A model generated the notes under the pieces. The model saw nothing but the letters and a program-made list of their open reading frames with translations, was not told where the DNA came from and did not search any database. Shown here piece by piece: positions 32,645 to 42,100 of a stretch of 64,000 nt of DNA. Origin of the DNA: G963667975 sp963677395 (lineage in GTDB: Bacteria; Bacteroidota; Bacteroidia; Bacteroidales; G963667975); assembly GCA_963677395.2 (NCBI GenBank), contig OY781965.2, forward strand, positions 2,356,001-2,420,000, written 5' to 3'. Each line of letters starts with the position of its first letter. Within the stretch, counting starts at the first letter, position 1. Position numbers and translations under genes: made by a program.

Positions 32645-34069
32645 ATGAAAGTATTACTTACTGGAGCAACAGGTTACATAGGGAAAAGACTATTGCCTGT
32701 CTTAGTTGGGAGAGGATACTCCTTAATCTGTTGCGTCAGGGATAAAAGTAAATTTCATGTTGAAGACAATTTAAGAGACAAGATTAAAGTCATAGAAATA
32801 GACTTGACCCAAAAAGAAACTCTTAATAATATCCCTAAAGATATCGATTTAGCATATTATCTGGTTCACTCAATGTCCACTTCAAAAAACTTCAGTGAAT
32901 TAGAAAAGAATTCTGCTATAAATTTTAGGGATGCTCTGAATGAAACCAATGCTAAGCAAGTAATTTATCTAAGTGGTATTGTAAACTCTGAAACTTTGTC
33001 AGAACACCTGAATTCAAGGAAAAACGTAGAAACTGAATTAAGTAAAGGAAAATTTGCACTAACAACTTTGCGGGCAGGAATCATAATTGGTTCAGGAAGT
33101 GCTTCTTTTGAAATTATTCGTGATTTGGTTGAAAAATTACCAATTATGATCGCACCAAAATGGCTAAAGACTAAATGTCAACCCATTGGTATTTCAGATG
33201 TAATTGAAATATTATCCAGCATTTTGGGAAATAAAGCGACCTACAATAAGTGTTATGATATTGCAGGTGACGAAATACTGACTTATAAAGAGATGTTATT
33301 GGAATTTGCACAGGTACGTGGACTGAAAAGAACGATTTGGACAATTCCTGTAATGACGCCAAAATTATCTTCGTACTGGTTGTATTTTATTACTTCAATA
33401 TCTTATAAACTTGCCATTGCATTGGTTGATAGTATGAAAATACAAGTGATTGCGAAAGATGATGAAATTAAAAAACTACTTCACCTAAAACCATTATCGT
33501 ATAAAATTTGTATCCAAAGAGCATTTAACAAAATAGAACAAAACGAGATAGTATCAAGTTGGAAAGATTCCACCATAAGCGGTAGGTTGAATTACAGAAT
33601 ATCAGATTACATTAAGGTGCCCGTATTTGCCTGTTTTAAGGATGTTCGCAAAAAGGAAGTGAAAAATTCGTCAGAGTGTATTGAGAAAATCTGGAAAATT
33701 GGAGGTGAGACTGGTTGGTACTATGCCAATTGGTTATGGAAGTTTAGGGGTTTTATTGATAAAGTATTTGGGGGAGTTGGTTTAAACCGAGGCAGAACCA
33801 ATCTGAACCATATAAACGCTGGTGATACAATTGATTTTTGGCGAGTTCTCTATGCCAATATGGATGAAAAACGATTAGTATTATTTGCTGAAATGAAATT
33901 ACCTGGAGAAGCATGGTTAGAGTTTAAAATACAAAATAATATTCTAATTCAAACAGCGACCTTCCGTCCAAAGGGTTTAACAGGTAGGGCTTATTGGTAT
34001 TTTGTTTTTCCTTTACATAGTTTGATATTTAAAGGATTAATTAAAGAATTAACTAAACACAATAAATAG
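32645..34069 (+). CDS. SDR-type NAD(P)-binding protein with DUF2867 C terminus (cassette 8)
   Basis: 474 aa. Residues 1-290 form an atypical short-chain dehydrogenase: the dinucleotide motif TGATGYIGKRL (7-17), then DIDLAYYLVHSMS, VIYLSGIV and TLRAGIIIGSGSAS. From about 320 to the end the DUF2867 part has FRGFIDKVFGGVGLNRGR, DTIDFWRV and GEAWLEFKI. The substrate is unknown; related proteins are annotated as NAD(P)H-binding oxidoreductases. The last five codons carry the attC box of this cassette (CACAAT), so coding sequence and recombination site overlap. Start ATG 32645, 28 bp after the cassette border. Confidence 0.9.
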   Translation: MKVLLTGATGYIGKRLLPVLVGRGYSLICCVRDKSKFHVEDNLRDKIKVIEIDLTQKETLNNIPKDIDLAYYLVHSMSTSKNFSELEKNSAINFRDALNETNAKQVIYLSGIVNSETLSEHLNSRKNVETELSKGKFALTTLRAGIIIGSGSASFEIIRDLVEKLPIMIAPKWLKTKCQPIGISDVIEILSSILGNKATYNKCYDIAGDEILTYKEMLLEFAQVRGLKRTIWTIPVMTPKLSSYWLYFITSISYKLAIALVDSMKIQVIAKDDEIKKLLHLKPLSYKICIQRAFNKIEQNEIVSSWKDSTISGRLNYRISDYIKVPVFACFKDVRKKEVKNSSECIEKIWKIGGETGWYYANWLWKFRGFIDKVFGGVGLNRGRTNLNHINAGDTIDFWRVLYANMDEKRLVLFAEMKLPGEAWLEFKIQNNILIQTATFRPKGLTGRAYWYFVFPLHSLIFKGLIKELTKHNK

Positions 34070-34108
34070 GACTCTGAGCGGTCTGCAAGACCCAGCGATG
34101 AGTCGGTG
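34058..34108 (+). repeat. Short attC-like site of cassette 8
   Basis: AAACACAAT matches the reverse complement of the cassette start GCTGTGTTTA at 32616 over TGTGTTTA. The body is a short hairpin (GACTC/GAGTC outer, GGTCT-GCA-AGACC inner) and the crossover G at 34108 precedes TTGAACTA. Only about 50 nt, so a weak or decayed site. Confidence 0.5.
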
Positions 34109-34239
34109 TTGAACTACACCCGCCGGGATCAGAGCTATGCACTTATTGTCCGATTTATGGTTTTTGAAGATAAAAAGAGGAATAAAGTTCATTGACGTAT
34201 TGCAGGTTTTTGTGCTTTTATGTGTTCATGATACACCTA

Positions 34240-34500
34240 TCATTGTGATGAACAAGCTGTTTTAGTCATTTTCATTTTCATTGGGGCATATGTTTCCCAG
34301 TAGCGCAATGGACGCAGTTTAAAGGATTGATTATGACGATACCAGTGGTTTTGCCAAAGGGTTTCCTACCGGCGACCGTATTCGTGGCAGTTCACGGATA
34401 GCCACCATTCCATACGGACCACCTTTTCGAACTCAGGAGCAAGCACAACAGCCTGCTCAATCCCGATAGCTACCGGGATAAAACCCGGTTTCTTTCTCAT
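34240..34500 (-). pseudogene. Decayed reverse-strand gene in cassette 9
   Basis: On the minus strand, ATG at 34498-34500 opens MRKKPGFIPVAIGIEQAV, continuing to LSVNCHEYGRR and a TAG at 34366. The same frame continues ETLWQNHWYRHNQSFKLR and RYWETYAPMKMKM to TGA at 34240. The Trp/Tyr-rich composition continuous across the stop suggests a once-longer protein of about 86 aa. The 600-bp cassette (34109-34709) has no other gene. Confidence 0.5.
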
Positions 34501-34579
34501 TCTCAGAAATTTTTGTTGTTAATAATTTCTGAGAATAGAAAAAATCTGGTACTTTTAAAAAACTATCTGCGTAGGCGGA

Positions 34580-34709
34580 TTTAGTTCAACAAAGGATCAC
34601 ACAAAATGCGGGTTTCAGCGTGTAGTTCAGCGTTGCAGCTCGTAGTAAATTTCGTAACGGTTGATAGGTGCGAGGCTTCGAAATCCCGCACTTCGTGTAC
34701 CCTCGACCG
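34580..34709 (+). repeat. attC-like site of cassette 9
   Basis: GGCGGATTTAGTTCAAC (ending 34590) is the reverse complement of the cassette start GTTGAACTACACCCGCC at 34108 in 15 of 17 positions. Inner arms AAATGCGGGTTTC and GAAATCCCGCACTT pair. Crossover G at 34709. Confidence 0.82.
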
Positions 34710-34741
34710 TTATAGCCAACATTGAAAAAATATACAAATAA

Positions 34742-35236
34742 GTGAAAATAGAAAGACTAACAGAAAAAGACATTAAAGAATTAAAATATCAATGTAGAAT
34801 GGGATATGTTCTGCCAGCAATGATTCTAATTCTTTCAACATTTATTGGTGGAGCGATTTACGAGTTGAACTTTAATACTGAATCAAAAGGATTAAATATA
34901 GATATAGACTTGCTAATAGCTCTGGGATTTTTGATTATATCCTTATTTATTAGTAATCTAATGAATAAAAAGTATTATTCAGACATAAGAAATAATGAAA
35001 AAATAGCTGAAACAAAAATAATTCAGAAAAAAATTTTCCAAAAAGATTATGAAGCTGGTAGTGGAACCCTATGTATTGGTCAGGAAATGAATGAATTTAC
35101 TCGATATGACCTAATAATAGATAATATTAAATATAGAATTGATAAAGAATTATTTGATATTTGTAGTGACGGAGGTGAAGTACTATTTTTCTATGCACCG
35201 AAAAGTAAATATCTATTAGGAATTGAAAAAAAATAA
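34742..35236 (+). CDS. Two-TM membrane protein of unknown function (cassette 10)
   Basis: 164 aa starting with GTG at 34742; no in-frame ATG lies upstream within the cassette. Two membrane helices (about 20-42 and 55-75, connected by a short charged loop with DIDL), then a soluble beta-rich domain of about 85 residues (KIFQKDYEAGSGTLCIGQE, YDLIIDNIKYRID, GGEVLFFYAPKSKYL). AT-rich relative to the chromosome flank. No known family recognised. The cassette's attC is truncated just after the gene. Confidence 0.65.
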   Translation: MKIERLTEKDIKELKYQCRMGYVLPAMILILSTFIGGAIYELNFNTESKGLNIDIDLLIALGFLIISLFISNLMNKKYYSDIRNNEKIAETKIIQKKIFQKDYEAGSGTLCIGQEMNEFTRYDLIIDNIKYRIDKELFDICSDGGEVLFFYAPKSKYLLGIEKK

Positions 35237-35241
35237 GACCT

Positions 35242-35250
35242 GGCTATAAC
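35242..35250 (+). repeat. Truncated attC box of cassette 10, right edge of array
   Basis: GGCTATAAC is the exact reverse complement of the cassette start GTTATAGCC at 34709. No palindrome follows; the sequence runs straight into a reverse-strand gene. Confidence 0.7.
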
Positions 35251-35453
35251 TTGATATTGCCTTCAACACCAAGTTCTATACTGCGTTGTAATAGTTTTGC
35301 ATCCCATTCTTTTTTTTCTTCGGCTTCAATTTCATTACGATAAGCTAGAAGTTCATCATAATATTCTTCAAAACCTTCTGTACATTCGATATCCCATAAA
35401 GGATCATATTTCCAGCTTTTCTTTAGCTGTTCAACATCTTCTCTTGCTTTCAT
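35244..35453 (-). CDS. Small acidic protein of unknown function
   Basis: 69 aa, highly charged and helical: MKAREDVEQLKKSWKYDPLW, then DIECTEGFEEYYDELLAYR. Similar short proteins are common and uncharacterised in Bacteroidetes. Its stop codon TAG is part of the truncated attC box, so its last residues (GNIKL) may have been altered by the array's right-end deletion. It is preceded on the same strand by a 43-codon open fragment. Confidence 0.6.
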   Translation of the reverse strand: MKAREDVEQLKKSWKYDPLWDIECTEGFEEYYDELLAYRNEIEAEEKKEWDAKLLQRSIELGVEGNIKL

Positions 35454-35469
35454 TTGTCTCTGTTTTTAA

Positions 35470-35598
35470 TTACTTAATAAATACCCGTTTATCCTTAATA
35501 AACTGAACCAGGTTCTGCATATTCGTCATCACATGAACCTGATAAGCCATGTAGTACTCAGTGTAATAACCCCTTAACCAGGTATTTCCTTCCAACCT
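35470..35598 (-). pseudogene. Open-frame fragment upstream of the small acidic gene
   Basis: A minus-strand open frame of 42 codons between two stops with coding-like composition: EGNTWLRGYYTEYYMAYQ, then LVQFIKDKRVF. An ATG inside it gives a 26-aa product. It ends 17 bp before the small acidic gene, so it looks like the 3' end of a former upstream partner. The rest of 35599-35931 shows nothing but a possible leader for the next gene. Confidence 0.35.
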
Positions 35599-35931
35599 CT
35601 ATTTATCAGTTTTTACTCATAATTATTAAGTTTCTCCGGAGTGGGGGAGATTTGTTTTGTCTTTGTGGTGATCAACCCTTGCGTTTAGAAGAGGCCTTTT
35701 TCCGTTCGAGAGACGAAGTGAGTTTTGTGAATAATGTGACTTTGATACTTGTTTCGTTAATTGTGTATGAATTATTTATATACTTGCAGGGCAGATGAAA
35801 AAGTATATGATTATACCTTGGATAGTGTTGGTATAGTAGTACAAAAGCATGTGCTTTCGTTACCAGTTTAGAAAAGCTTAGAATCGTATTCTTTGAATTT
35901 GTTAATCTTTACGCATAAATATTAAAAACAA

Positions 35932-37695
35932 ATGAAAGCATTCTGGTTTATTCTGTTTGTTTGTTCCTATTTATCCCTTATAGGACAAAGTAATAGCTCT
36001 TGCATAGAAGTGAAAGGCCGTATCCTGAACAAGGAAACCAAAGAACCAATTCCCTATGCAAACATCTTTAATTATCACTCGAAAAACGGGACGATAAGCG
36101 ATTTGAACGGATATTTCAAAATATCCGTCCACAATGTGAAGGATACATTGTTTGTTTCCTCCGTAGGTTTTAAAAAGCAAATGATTCGCCTTTCTGAAAA
36201 GAAATCTTTCTATACCCTCTACATGGAAGAAAATGTTCAGTTATTAGATGCCGTTTCCATAATTGCTCCCGATGATAGCTACCTGTACGATTTACTGGTT
36301 GATTGCAAAAAGAATTCATCAACTGTAAACCGAACTACGAAAGCCTATTATGAAATTAAAAGTTATACAGGTGATAATCAGATTGAAATGCTGGAATCAT
36401 TTTTTAATGCTGATTTAAAAGGATATGATTTGTCGGAATTGGAGTTGAAAACGGGTCGGTTTGCATTGAAAAAAACAGGAAACAGATTTTTTAATTCTAT
36501 GGAAAGTTCGAGGGCAATTATTATGAATAGGTTATTTGCTGAAAATGAATATTTTCCACAAAATCCGCTGGGATTTTCGCATTTAAAAATGAAAAAAAAG
36601 TTTTATCTGGAACTCGAAAAAAAATATCTTGAAAACACTTTCGATTCAGTTTATGTGATACGATACGTGCCGAAAGATACATCTGGACTGTTTTTCAATG
36701 GACGGATATGGATTGATCCTCAGAAAAAGCATGTGATTAAGGCTACATTCGAATGCAAAAATTGCAAAGTAACTCCTTTTATTCCCTTGTTCAGTACTGA
36801 TAAGATGTCGAATATTAATTTGAATATCACAAAAACATATAAGGAAATTGATGGCAAAATGTTTTTCAATCATGTTGATTTTACGTATCAGTTTGATTAT
36901 GATAGTAGAATTGACAGTGCAGATGAAGCCAATTATCGAATTTTGACAAATGCTGTTCTTCATGTTTATGATTATGAAAACATATTTTTTATTCCAAAAT
37001 TTAGGTTTGACGATAATTGTGTTCATGATTATTTGAAAATTGCCGCCATGCCTTACAATGATTTCTTTTGGGAAAACAAAAATGAATTTGAAATTATTGA
37101 CCATGATAACCAGAATAAGCAATTTTATATAGAAAATGAAGCATTTAGTAATAGAACCTGGTATTCAGATAACCAATGTATTAAAAAGGTTTATGAAAGT
37201 CCGTTTATTAAGTGGTCTGAAAAAAGACGAGTACTTATTAAAGATTTTACTGAAGACGGGGTAGAACGTAATCCGTCCAATACAGGGATTATTGCTGATA
37301 AATATAATTTAAGTGTTAAGATATTTATGGATATAAACACGTATTCAGATTCAACAAATGTAATTACTTCCACTGTTTTTGATCCATGGGAAACCTTTTA
37401 TCATTTACCTGTCGATACTGCAACAAATTGTTTCTTAAATATATACTTTGATATTTGCGAAATTGAACGAAAGAAATTTGAAAAAGCAATAGAGAACTTA
37501 GGAAATAACAGAGCTGAAATAATTCGTAAATACGATGAGATGAATGCAAAACTTGATAAACTCAAAAAACAATATCTGAAGGAAGTTGACCGAGGTTTAA
37601 ATAAAGAGGAATTTGAAAAATGGAATCAATATGTTGCGAAGAGTATAGGAATTAACAATTTTAAATTATTCAATTATATTGGAGTGAATCCGTAA
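35932..37695 (+). CDS. Exported protein with carboxypeptidase-regulatory-like domain
   Basis: 587 aa. Signal peptide MKAFWFILFVCSYLSLIG with cleavage near GQSNSS. Residues about 22-105 form a CarboxypepD_reg-like beta-sandwich (IEVKGRILNKETKEPIPYAN, GTISDLNGYFKISV, DTLFVSSVGFKKQ), the domain found at the start of TonB-dependent receptors and surface proteins. The 480-aa remainder resembles DUF5686-like or 'hypothetical surface' extensions with alternating strands, and there is a helical, Lys/Glu-rich end (about 505-570). Probably periplasmic or outer-membrane; function unknown. It lies just outside the cassette array and is followed by a strong terminator. Confidence 0.8.
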   Translation: MKAFWFILFVCSYLSLIGQSNSSCIEVKGRILNKETKEPIPYANIFNYHSKNGTISDLNGYFKISVHNVKDTLFVSSVGFKKQMIRLSEKKSFYTLYMEENVQLLDAVSIIAPDDSYLYDLLVDCKKNSSTVNRTTKAYYEIKSYTGDNQIEMLESFFNADLKGYDLSELELKTGRFALKKTGNRFFNSMESSRAIIMNRLFAENEYFPQNPLGFSHLKMKKKFYLELEKKYLENTFDSVYVIRYVPKDTSGLFFNGRIWIDPQKKHVIKATFECKNCKVTPFIPLFSTDKMSNINLNITKTYKEIDGKMFFNHVDFTYQFDYDSRIDSADEANYRILTNAVLHVYDYENIFFIPKFRFDDNCVHDYLKIAAMPYNDFFWENKNEFEIIDHDNQNKQFYIENEAFSNRTWYSDNQCIKKVYESPFIKWSEKRRVLIKDFTEDGVERNPSNTGIIADKYNLSVKIFMDINTYSDSTNVITSTVFDPWETFYHLPVDTATNCFLNIYFDICEIERKKFEKAIENLGNNRAEIIRKYDEMNAKLDKLKKQYLKEVDRGLNKEEFEKWNQYVAKSIGINNFKLFNYIGVNP

Positions 37696-37805
37696 CGTCT
37701 TGTATATTTTAGCGAACAGACCCAACGTAATATATGTTGATGGTATATTAATACTGCCAGCCTCTTTTCGTATGCCCACTCCAACAAATTTGGAGTTTTA
37801 CTCAT

Positions 37806-37857
37806 AAAAACGAAGAAGGTTGTAACTCCAATTCGGAGTTACAACCTTCTTCGTTTT
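37806..37857. terminator. Bidirectional terminator
   Basis: A 24-bp perfect inverted repeat (AAAAACGAAGAAGG... with GTAACTCC inside) around a short AATTC loop, with A run on the left and T run on the right. It lies between convergent genes and serves both. Confidence 0.93.
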
Positions 37858-37871
37858 TGATTAATGGTTGT

Positions 37872-38300
37872 TTATTTTTGTTCGTAGTCGTAATTTATCA
37901 TCCAGTTAATTCCGAATTTGTCAACCAGCATTCCAAAGAGTGCCCCCCAGAAGGTTTTTTGCAATGGCATTGTAACTATACCTCCTGTACTGAGTGCATT
38001 AAACAACCGTTGAGCTTCTTCTTCACTCCCGGTGTTTAACGATAATGAAAAGTTGTTTCCCATTTCAAATTTGGGTCCCATACCTTCCACTACATCGCTA
38101 CCCATCAAGGTTGTTTCTTTACTGATAGGGAGGGAAACATGCATGATTTTCTCTTTCATTTCGTCCGGAATTGGTTGTTCGGAAGGCATGTCTTTAAAAC
38201 GACCCAGATAAGCAAATTCTCCTCCGAAAACAGATTGGTAAAACAGAAATGCTTCCTCGCAATTTCCGTTAAAATTTAAATACGAATGTATTGACGCCAT
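37872..38300 (-). CDS. VOC family protein (PhnB-like)
   Basis: 142 aa. Single glyoxalase/VOC-type domain of the PhnB/3-demethylubiquinone-methyltransferase-like group: SYLNFNGNCEEAFLFYQSVF at the start, PDEMKEKIMHVSLPI, LSLNTGSEEEAQRLFNALS and the closing WGALFGMLVDKFGINWMINY. Binding residues for a metal are reduced (H and E in the typical positions are not all evident), so it may bind a small molecule rather than catalyse. Single gene, convergent with the preceding exported protein. Confidence 0.88.
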   Translation of the reverse strand: MASIHSYLNFNGNCEEAFLFYQSVFGGEFAYLGRFKDMPSEQPIPDEMKEKIMHVSLPISKETTLMGSDVVEGMGPKFEMGNNFSLSLNTGSEEEAQRLFNALSTGGIVTMPLQKTFWGALFGMLVDKFGINWMINYDYEQK

Positions 38301-38412
38301 ATTATTATTGTGTTTATTGTTTAAAATCCTTAATAAAACAACCAGAAAAGGCGTTTGTTTTTTGAAAGAATGAAAAGAGAAAAGCTTTAGTTATTTCGTA
38401 AATTGAGGCAGT

Positions 38413-38904
38413 CTAGCATCCACAAGAACCGTAAAATGATTTTTTGATGGATTGTCCATTTTTATCAGATAATATAATCGTTCCGGTTTTTAGTGTGGTT
38501 TCGTAACTGCTTTTATCCAGATCAGTCATTTCAATTTCAAGAAGATACTCCTTGCTTACCGCTTTGACTTTTACGGTTTTGTGCTTAATATCCTTGTATT
38601 CGGTTTGCTGAAACCGGATGAGTTTACCGTTTATTTTCAGGAAAGAGGTCTCTGCAAAGTCATTGACATAGATGTATTTTTTATGCTCAAATTCTGCTGA
38701 ATCGTTGGAAAAATAGCAGGCACCACCGTCAATTTCAGGAGGAATATCCGTAAAAGATTCCAACGTAAGTGTTTGTGATGTGATAGTGCTTTCCACTTTT
38801 GTTTTCGGAATTTCTTTTTTCACACTTTGTTGCTTACAGGAAGCAAAATTTCCGATAATTAAGATTAATACACAGTATCTTAATAATTTACAAGTTTGCT
38901 TCAT
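38413..38904 (-). CDS. Predicted lipoprotein of unknown function
   Basis: 163 aa. Signal MKQTCKLLRYCVLILIIG followed by lipobox NFASC (Cys at 23). The mature part has a beta-rich domain with GGACYFSNDSAEFEHKKYIYV (in part) and ends with KKSFYGSCGC, a Cys-Gly-Cys end that could bind metal or pair with Cys near residue 63. No family recognised. It has its own promoter box 120 bp upstream. Confidence 0.75.
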   Translation of the reverse strand: MKQTCKLLRYCVLILIIGNFASCKQQSVKKEIPKTKVESTITSQTLTLESFTDIPPEIDGGACYFSNDSAEFEHKKYIYVNDFAETSFLKINGKLIRFQQTEYKDIKHKTVKVKAVSKEYLLEIEMTDLDKSSYETTLKTGTIILSDKNGQSIKKSFYGSCGC

Positions 38905-39024
38905 TTATTGTATCTGTATTGATAAATTATCGTTTTGAACGTAAATGATTCCTTTCCTTTATCGTTTCTTTTTATGTAAACATAAGTGCGTGAGATAGCT
39001 TTAATCAGTGGTATTATAGAATCT

Positions 39025-39032
39025 CAAAAATA
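39025..39032 (-). promoter_or_regulatory. -7 promoter element upstream of the lipoprotein gene
   Basis: Minus-strand TATTTTTG, a perfect TAnnTTTG match; the leader would be about 110 nt. Confidence 0.5.
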
Positions 39033-39160
39033 CAAATTAATTATTTTCAGAGTTGATAATTGGAGTTAAAGACCACTGTAATGTATTTGTATTAGTGCAG
39101 AATCCGGCGTAGGAGAGGACGAGTGTTTGCTTAATATAGGCAATGTATTTATTCTGGAAA

Positions 39161-42100
39161 TCAATTAGCAATGATATATTTTCTTAGTTGTGATAACAAG
39201 TGTTTGCTTTTAAACGGCTTCGCAATATAATCGTTATAACCCGCTTCAAACGCTTCTTTTTTATCAAAATCCATCGCATGAGCTGTTTGGGCAATAATTG
39301 GTACTGTTTCATTGATCTTTCTTATTTTTCGTGCTGCTTCAATCCCATTGAATTCGCCTGGCATTTTAATATCCATCAACACAAGCGAAATACCTGGATT
39401 ATTCATGAACAATTCAACAGCCTCCTCACCGTTTGAGGCATGAATCAACTGAAATTCTTCAATAAGAATTTTTTCCAGTAAATAATAATTTACTTCATCA
39501 TCCTCGGCAATTAATAAAGTATGCTTAGCGGAATCTATTTTTATATCGTTGATAGTTTTGTTGTGTTCCGGCTTATCCGTCGCAGGTAAATAGGGAATAT
39601 AAACAAGGAAAGTACTTCCGGTTCCAACACTTGATTTTACCTCAATCTGACCGCTCAAAGCTTCAACATAAGCTTTTACTATCGATAATCCAATACCAGA
39701 GCCTTCATAATTACGACTTAGCCCGGTATCGGCCTGTACAAAACGGTCGAAAATCACGGATTGTTTATCTTCAGGAATGCCTCTTCCTGTATCGGTTACA
39801 TAAAAACAAAGCAAATCATCCTGCAGATAATTTCCAATTTCAATCCCGCCCTTATCGGTAAATTTCAGGGCATTTTTTATCAGGTTTGTTAAAATTTCAT
39901 CCAGTTTATGCCTGTCGGATATTATGATTGCGTTCTTTCCCTGAATTTGATTGGTGATTTTAAAACTTAACTTTTTTTCCCTTGCTTGTATTTTGAAAAA
40001 ATTATAATAATATTTCATTACATCAGAAACATCTACCTTTTCGTACTTGACTTGTACATCACCAATTTCAATTTTTGAAATTTCAACAATATCATTAATC
40101 GTATTCATCAAACGCTCCCCGCTTTTATTAATGATGTTTAAAAACTCTGATTTGTCTTCTTCGCTCAATTCTGGTTGATTTAAAAATTCCATAAATCCGA
40201 GAATTCCGTTCATGGGAGTTCGGATTTCATGCGAAATATTCATCAGAAACGCCGATTTTAATCTGTCACTTTCTTCAGCTTTTTGCTTAGCCTGTACTAA
40301 ATCGTCGATTAAATTAACCCGTTCCGAAATTTTCCAAACAGTATCCATTAACAAAGATAATTGCCGGATATCCGACTGGTCATAATCAGATTCTTTATTG
40401 GCGACCCCTGCCATAGCAATGATTTTTTCGTCAAGAATTACCGGAATGGTAAGGAATTTAAATATTTCTAAATGCCCTTCAGGAAGTCCTCTTTTATTGG
40501 GGTTGGATGCCTTGTAGTCATTTATTACAATTGGTTTTCGTTGTCTTATAGCGTCTCCATAGCATCCCGTATCATCCAAATTGCAAACTGTCCGGGGCGT
40601 TTGAACGCTACAATTTTTCATCACATCTTTTGACCATGTATTTAACGTCAATTGTCTTGTTTCTTCATCGTATAAATAGATAAATCCAATTTGGCTTTTC
40701 GTCAGTTTAATGGCTTCGTGAAGAGCTATATTAAATAATTCTGTGGATGATAATGATGATAACTGCGAAAGATGCAATAAACTTTCCAACCGCTCATTAT
40801 AAAAGGTAAGCTCCTCCTGTTGTTTTCTGATAGCTTTTTCGTTTTCTTCAGCTTTTTGTTTAGCCAAAAGCAATTCCGTTTCGTTTTTAATTTGTTCAGT
40901 AACATCCATAAATGACCCAATAACCTTGATGACATGTCCATCATCCAAAACAGGCATTGCCTTTGTTCGTACCCATTTTTCATTCCCTTTATATGATAAA
41001 AGAGGAACCGTCAGGTCATATGGAGTTCCTTCCTGGACACAACGTTGAAAAACAGATGAAATCAAAATCCTGACCTCAGGATTGTTAGACTTTACGTTGT
41101 CTAAAAATTCAAAATCAGTATTCATTGGAACCTCGAGGATTTGATACAATTCTTGGGTAAAATAACGCTTTTGGGTTCTTAAATCGAATTCCCACCCTCC
41201 TGTATGAGTTATAGCCTCAACATTACTTAAAATGATTTCTCTTTGCTGTAACTCATTTTTAATTTCACTCAGATTTCTGGCATCTTCTTCTGCTTTATTT
41301 TTTGCTTCCAATAATTCTAGCTCTGCTCGTTTTCTTTCTGTAATATTTTTAGCAAATCCAGAGATTCCAAACACTTCATTATCTTTTTTTAATGGATTGA
41401 GATTTATAAGTAAGTAGATGTCAGTATCTGGTACCTTATATTCGTTAATCACAGTCCCTTCTCTTATAGCTTTGTTATAAAATGCATAACACTTTTCGGT
41501 TAACTCCTTTGTTGGTAGTATTTCGGATGGAGTCATTCCTGCTTTTATATCAATATTACAAATATTATTGCAAAAATCAGCAAGTGCTTTGTTGAATGAT
41601 ATCAACCCAAATGAATGCATATCAACAGACCAAATAAAGTCACAGGTACTGTCGATCAGCGTTTGTAATAAGATTTTTGATTCTTTCAGCTTGTGTTTGT
41701 TTTTACTCAGGTTTAGTTCGGTAATAAGCCTTTCTGTAATATTTCTTATAATTCCTTGTATTCCTGTAATATACCCTGATTCATCATATATATACTGTAC
41801 ATTTATCGAAGCCCAGAAGGTAGATCCGTCTTTTTTTCTACCCTGGGTAGTCCAGTCGGTTAATTTGCCATACTTACATAGTTTGTTGATTAGCTCATTT
41901 CTGTCATTCAGATGGGCATACAGGATGGATGTTTTTTCCCCAATCAATTCATCTATCGAATCGCATCCATACATTCTAATGGCAGCAGGATTTACAAAGG
42001 AAATATTGCCGGACGGATCACTCTGGAAGTATGCATCCTGCATATTGTCAAATATTCCTTGCAGTCTTTTCTCATTCTTATATATTTCTTCTTCATCTGC

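Larger units (their letters stand above)
16503..35250 (+). mobile_element. Integron-like gene-cassette array without integrase (about ten cassettes)
   Basis: Cassette borders, counted after the crossover G: 16503, 18048, 18984, 26913, 28482, 29470, 31087, 32617, 34109 and 34710. Each unit starts with the TT of a GTT core and ends in a 123-130 nt imperfect palindrome (one about 50 nt) whose first 9-15 nt are the reverse complement of the unit's own start. Examples are GTTGGCAGCC at 26912 with GGCTGCCAAC at 28352, and GTTAGCAACC at 28481 with GGTTGCTAAC at 29347. Matching to its own start rather than to the neighbouring unit is the hallmark of integron cassettes. Cargo is almost all on the plus strand. 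No tyrosine recombinase gene is present here. Confidence 0.85.

Noticed and set aside
34076..34142. tRNA-like segment (GTAGTTCAAC-like arm on the minus strand)
   Set aside because: No complete cloverleaf: acceptor and T arms do not pair. The sequence is explained as the short attC of cassette 8 and the start of cassette 9.
34366..34500. Hairpin CCCGATAGC/CCGGGAT as a terminator
   Set aside because: No T run on either strand, and the sequence is within the decayed reverse-strand frame of cassette 9.
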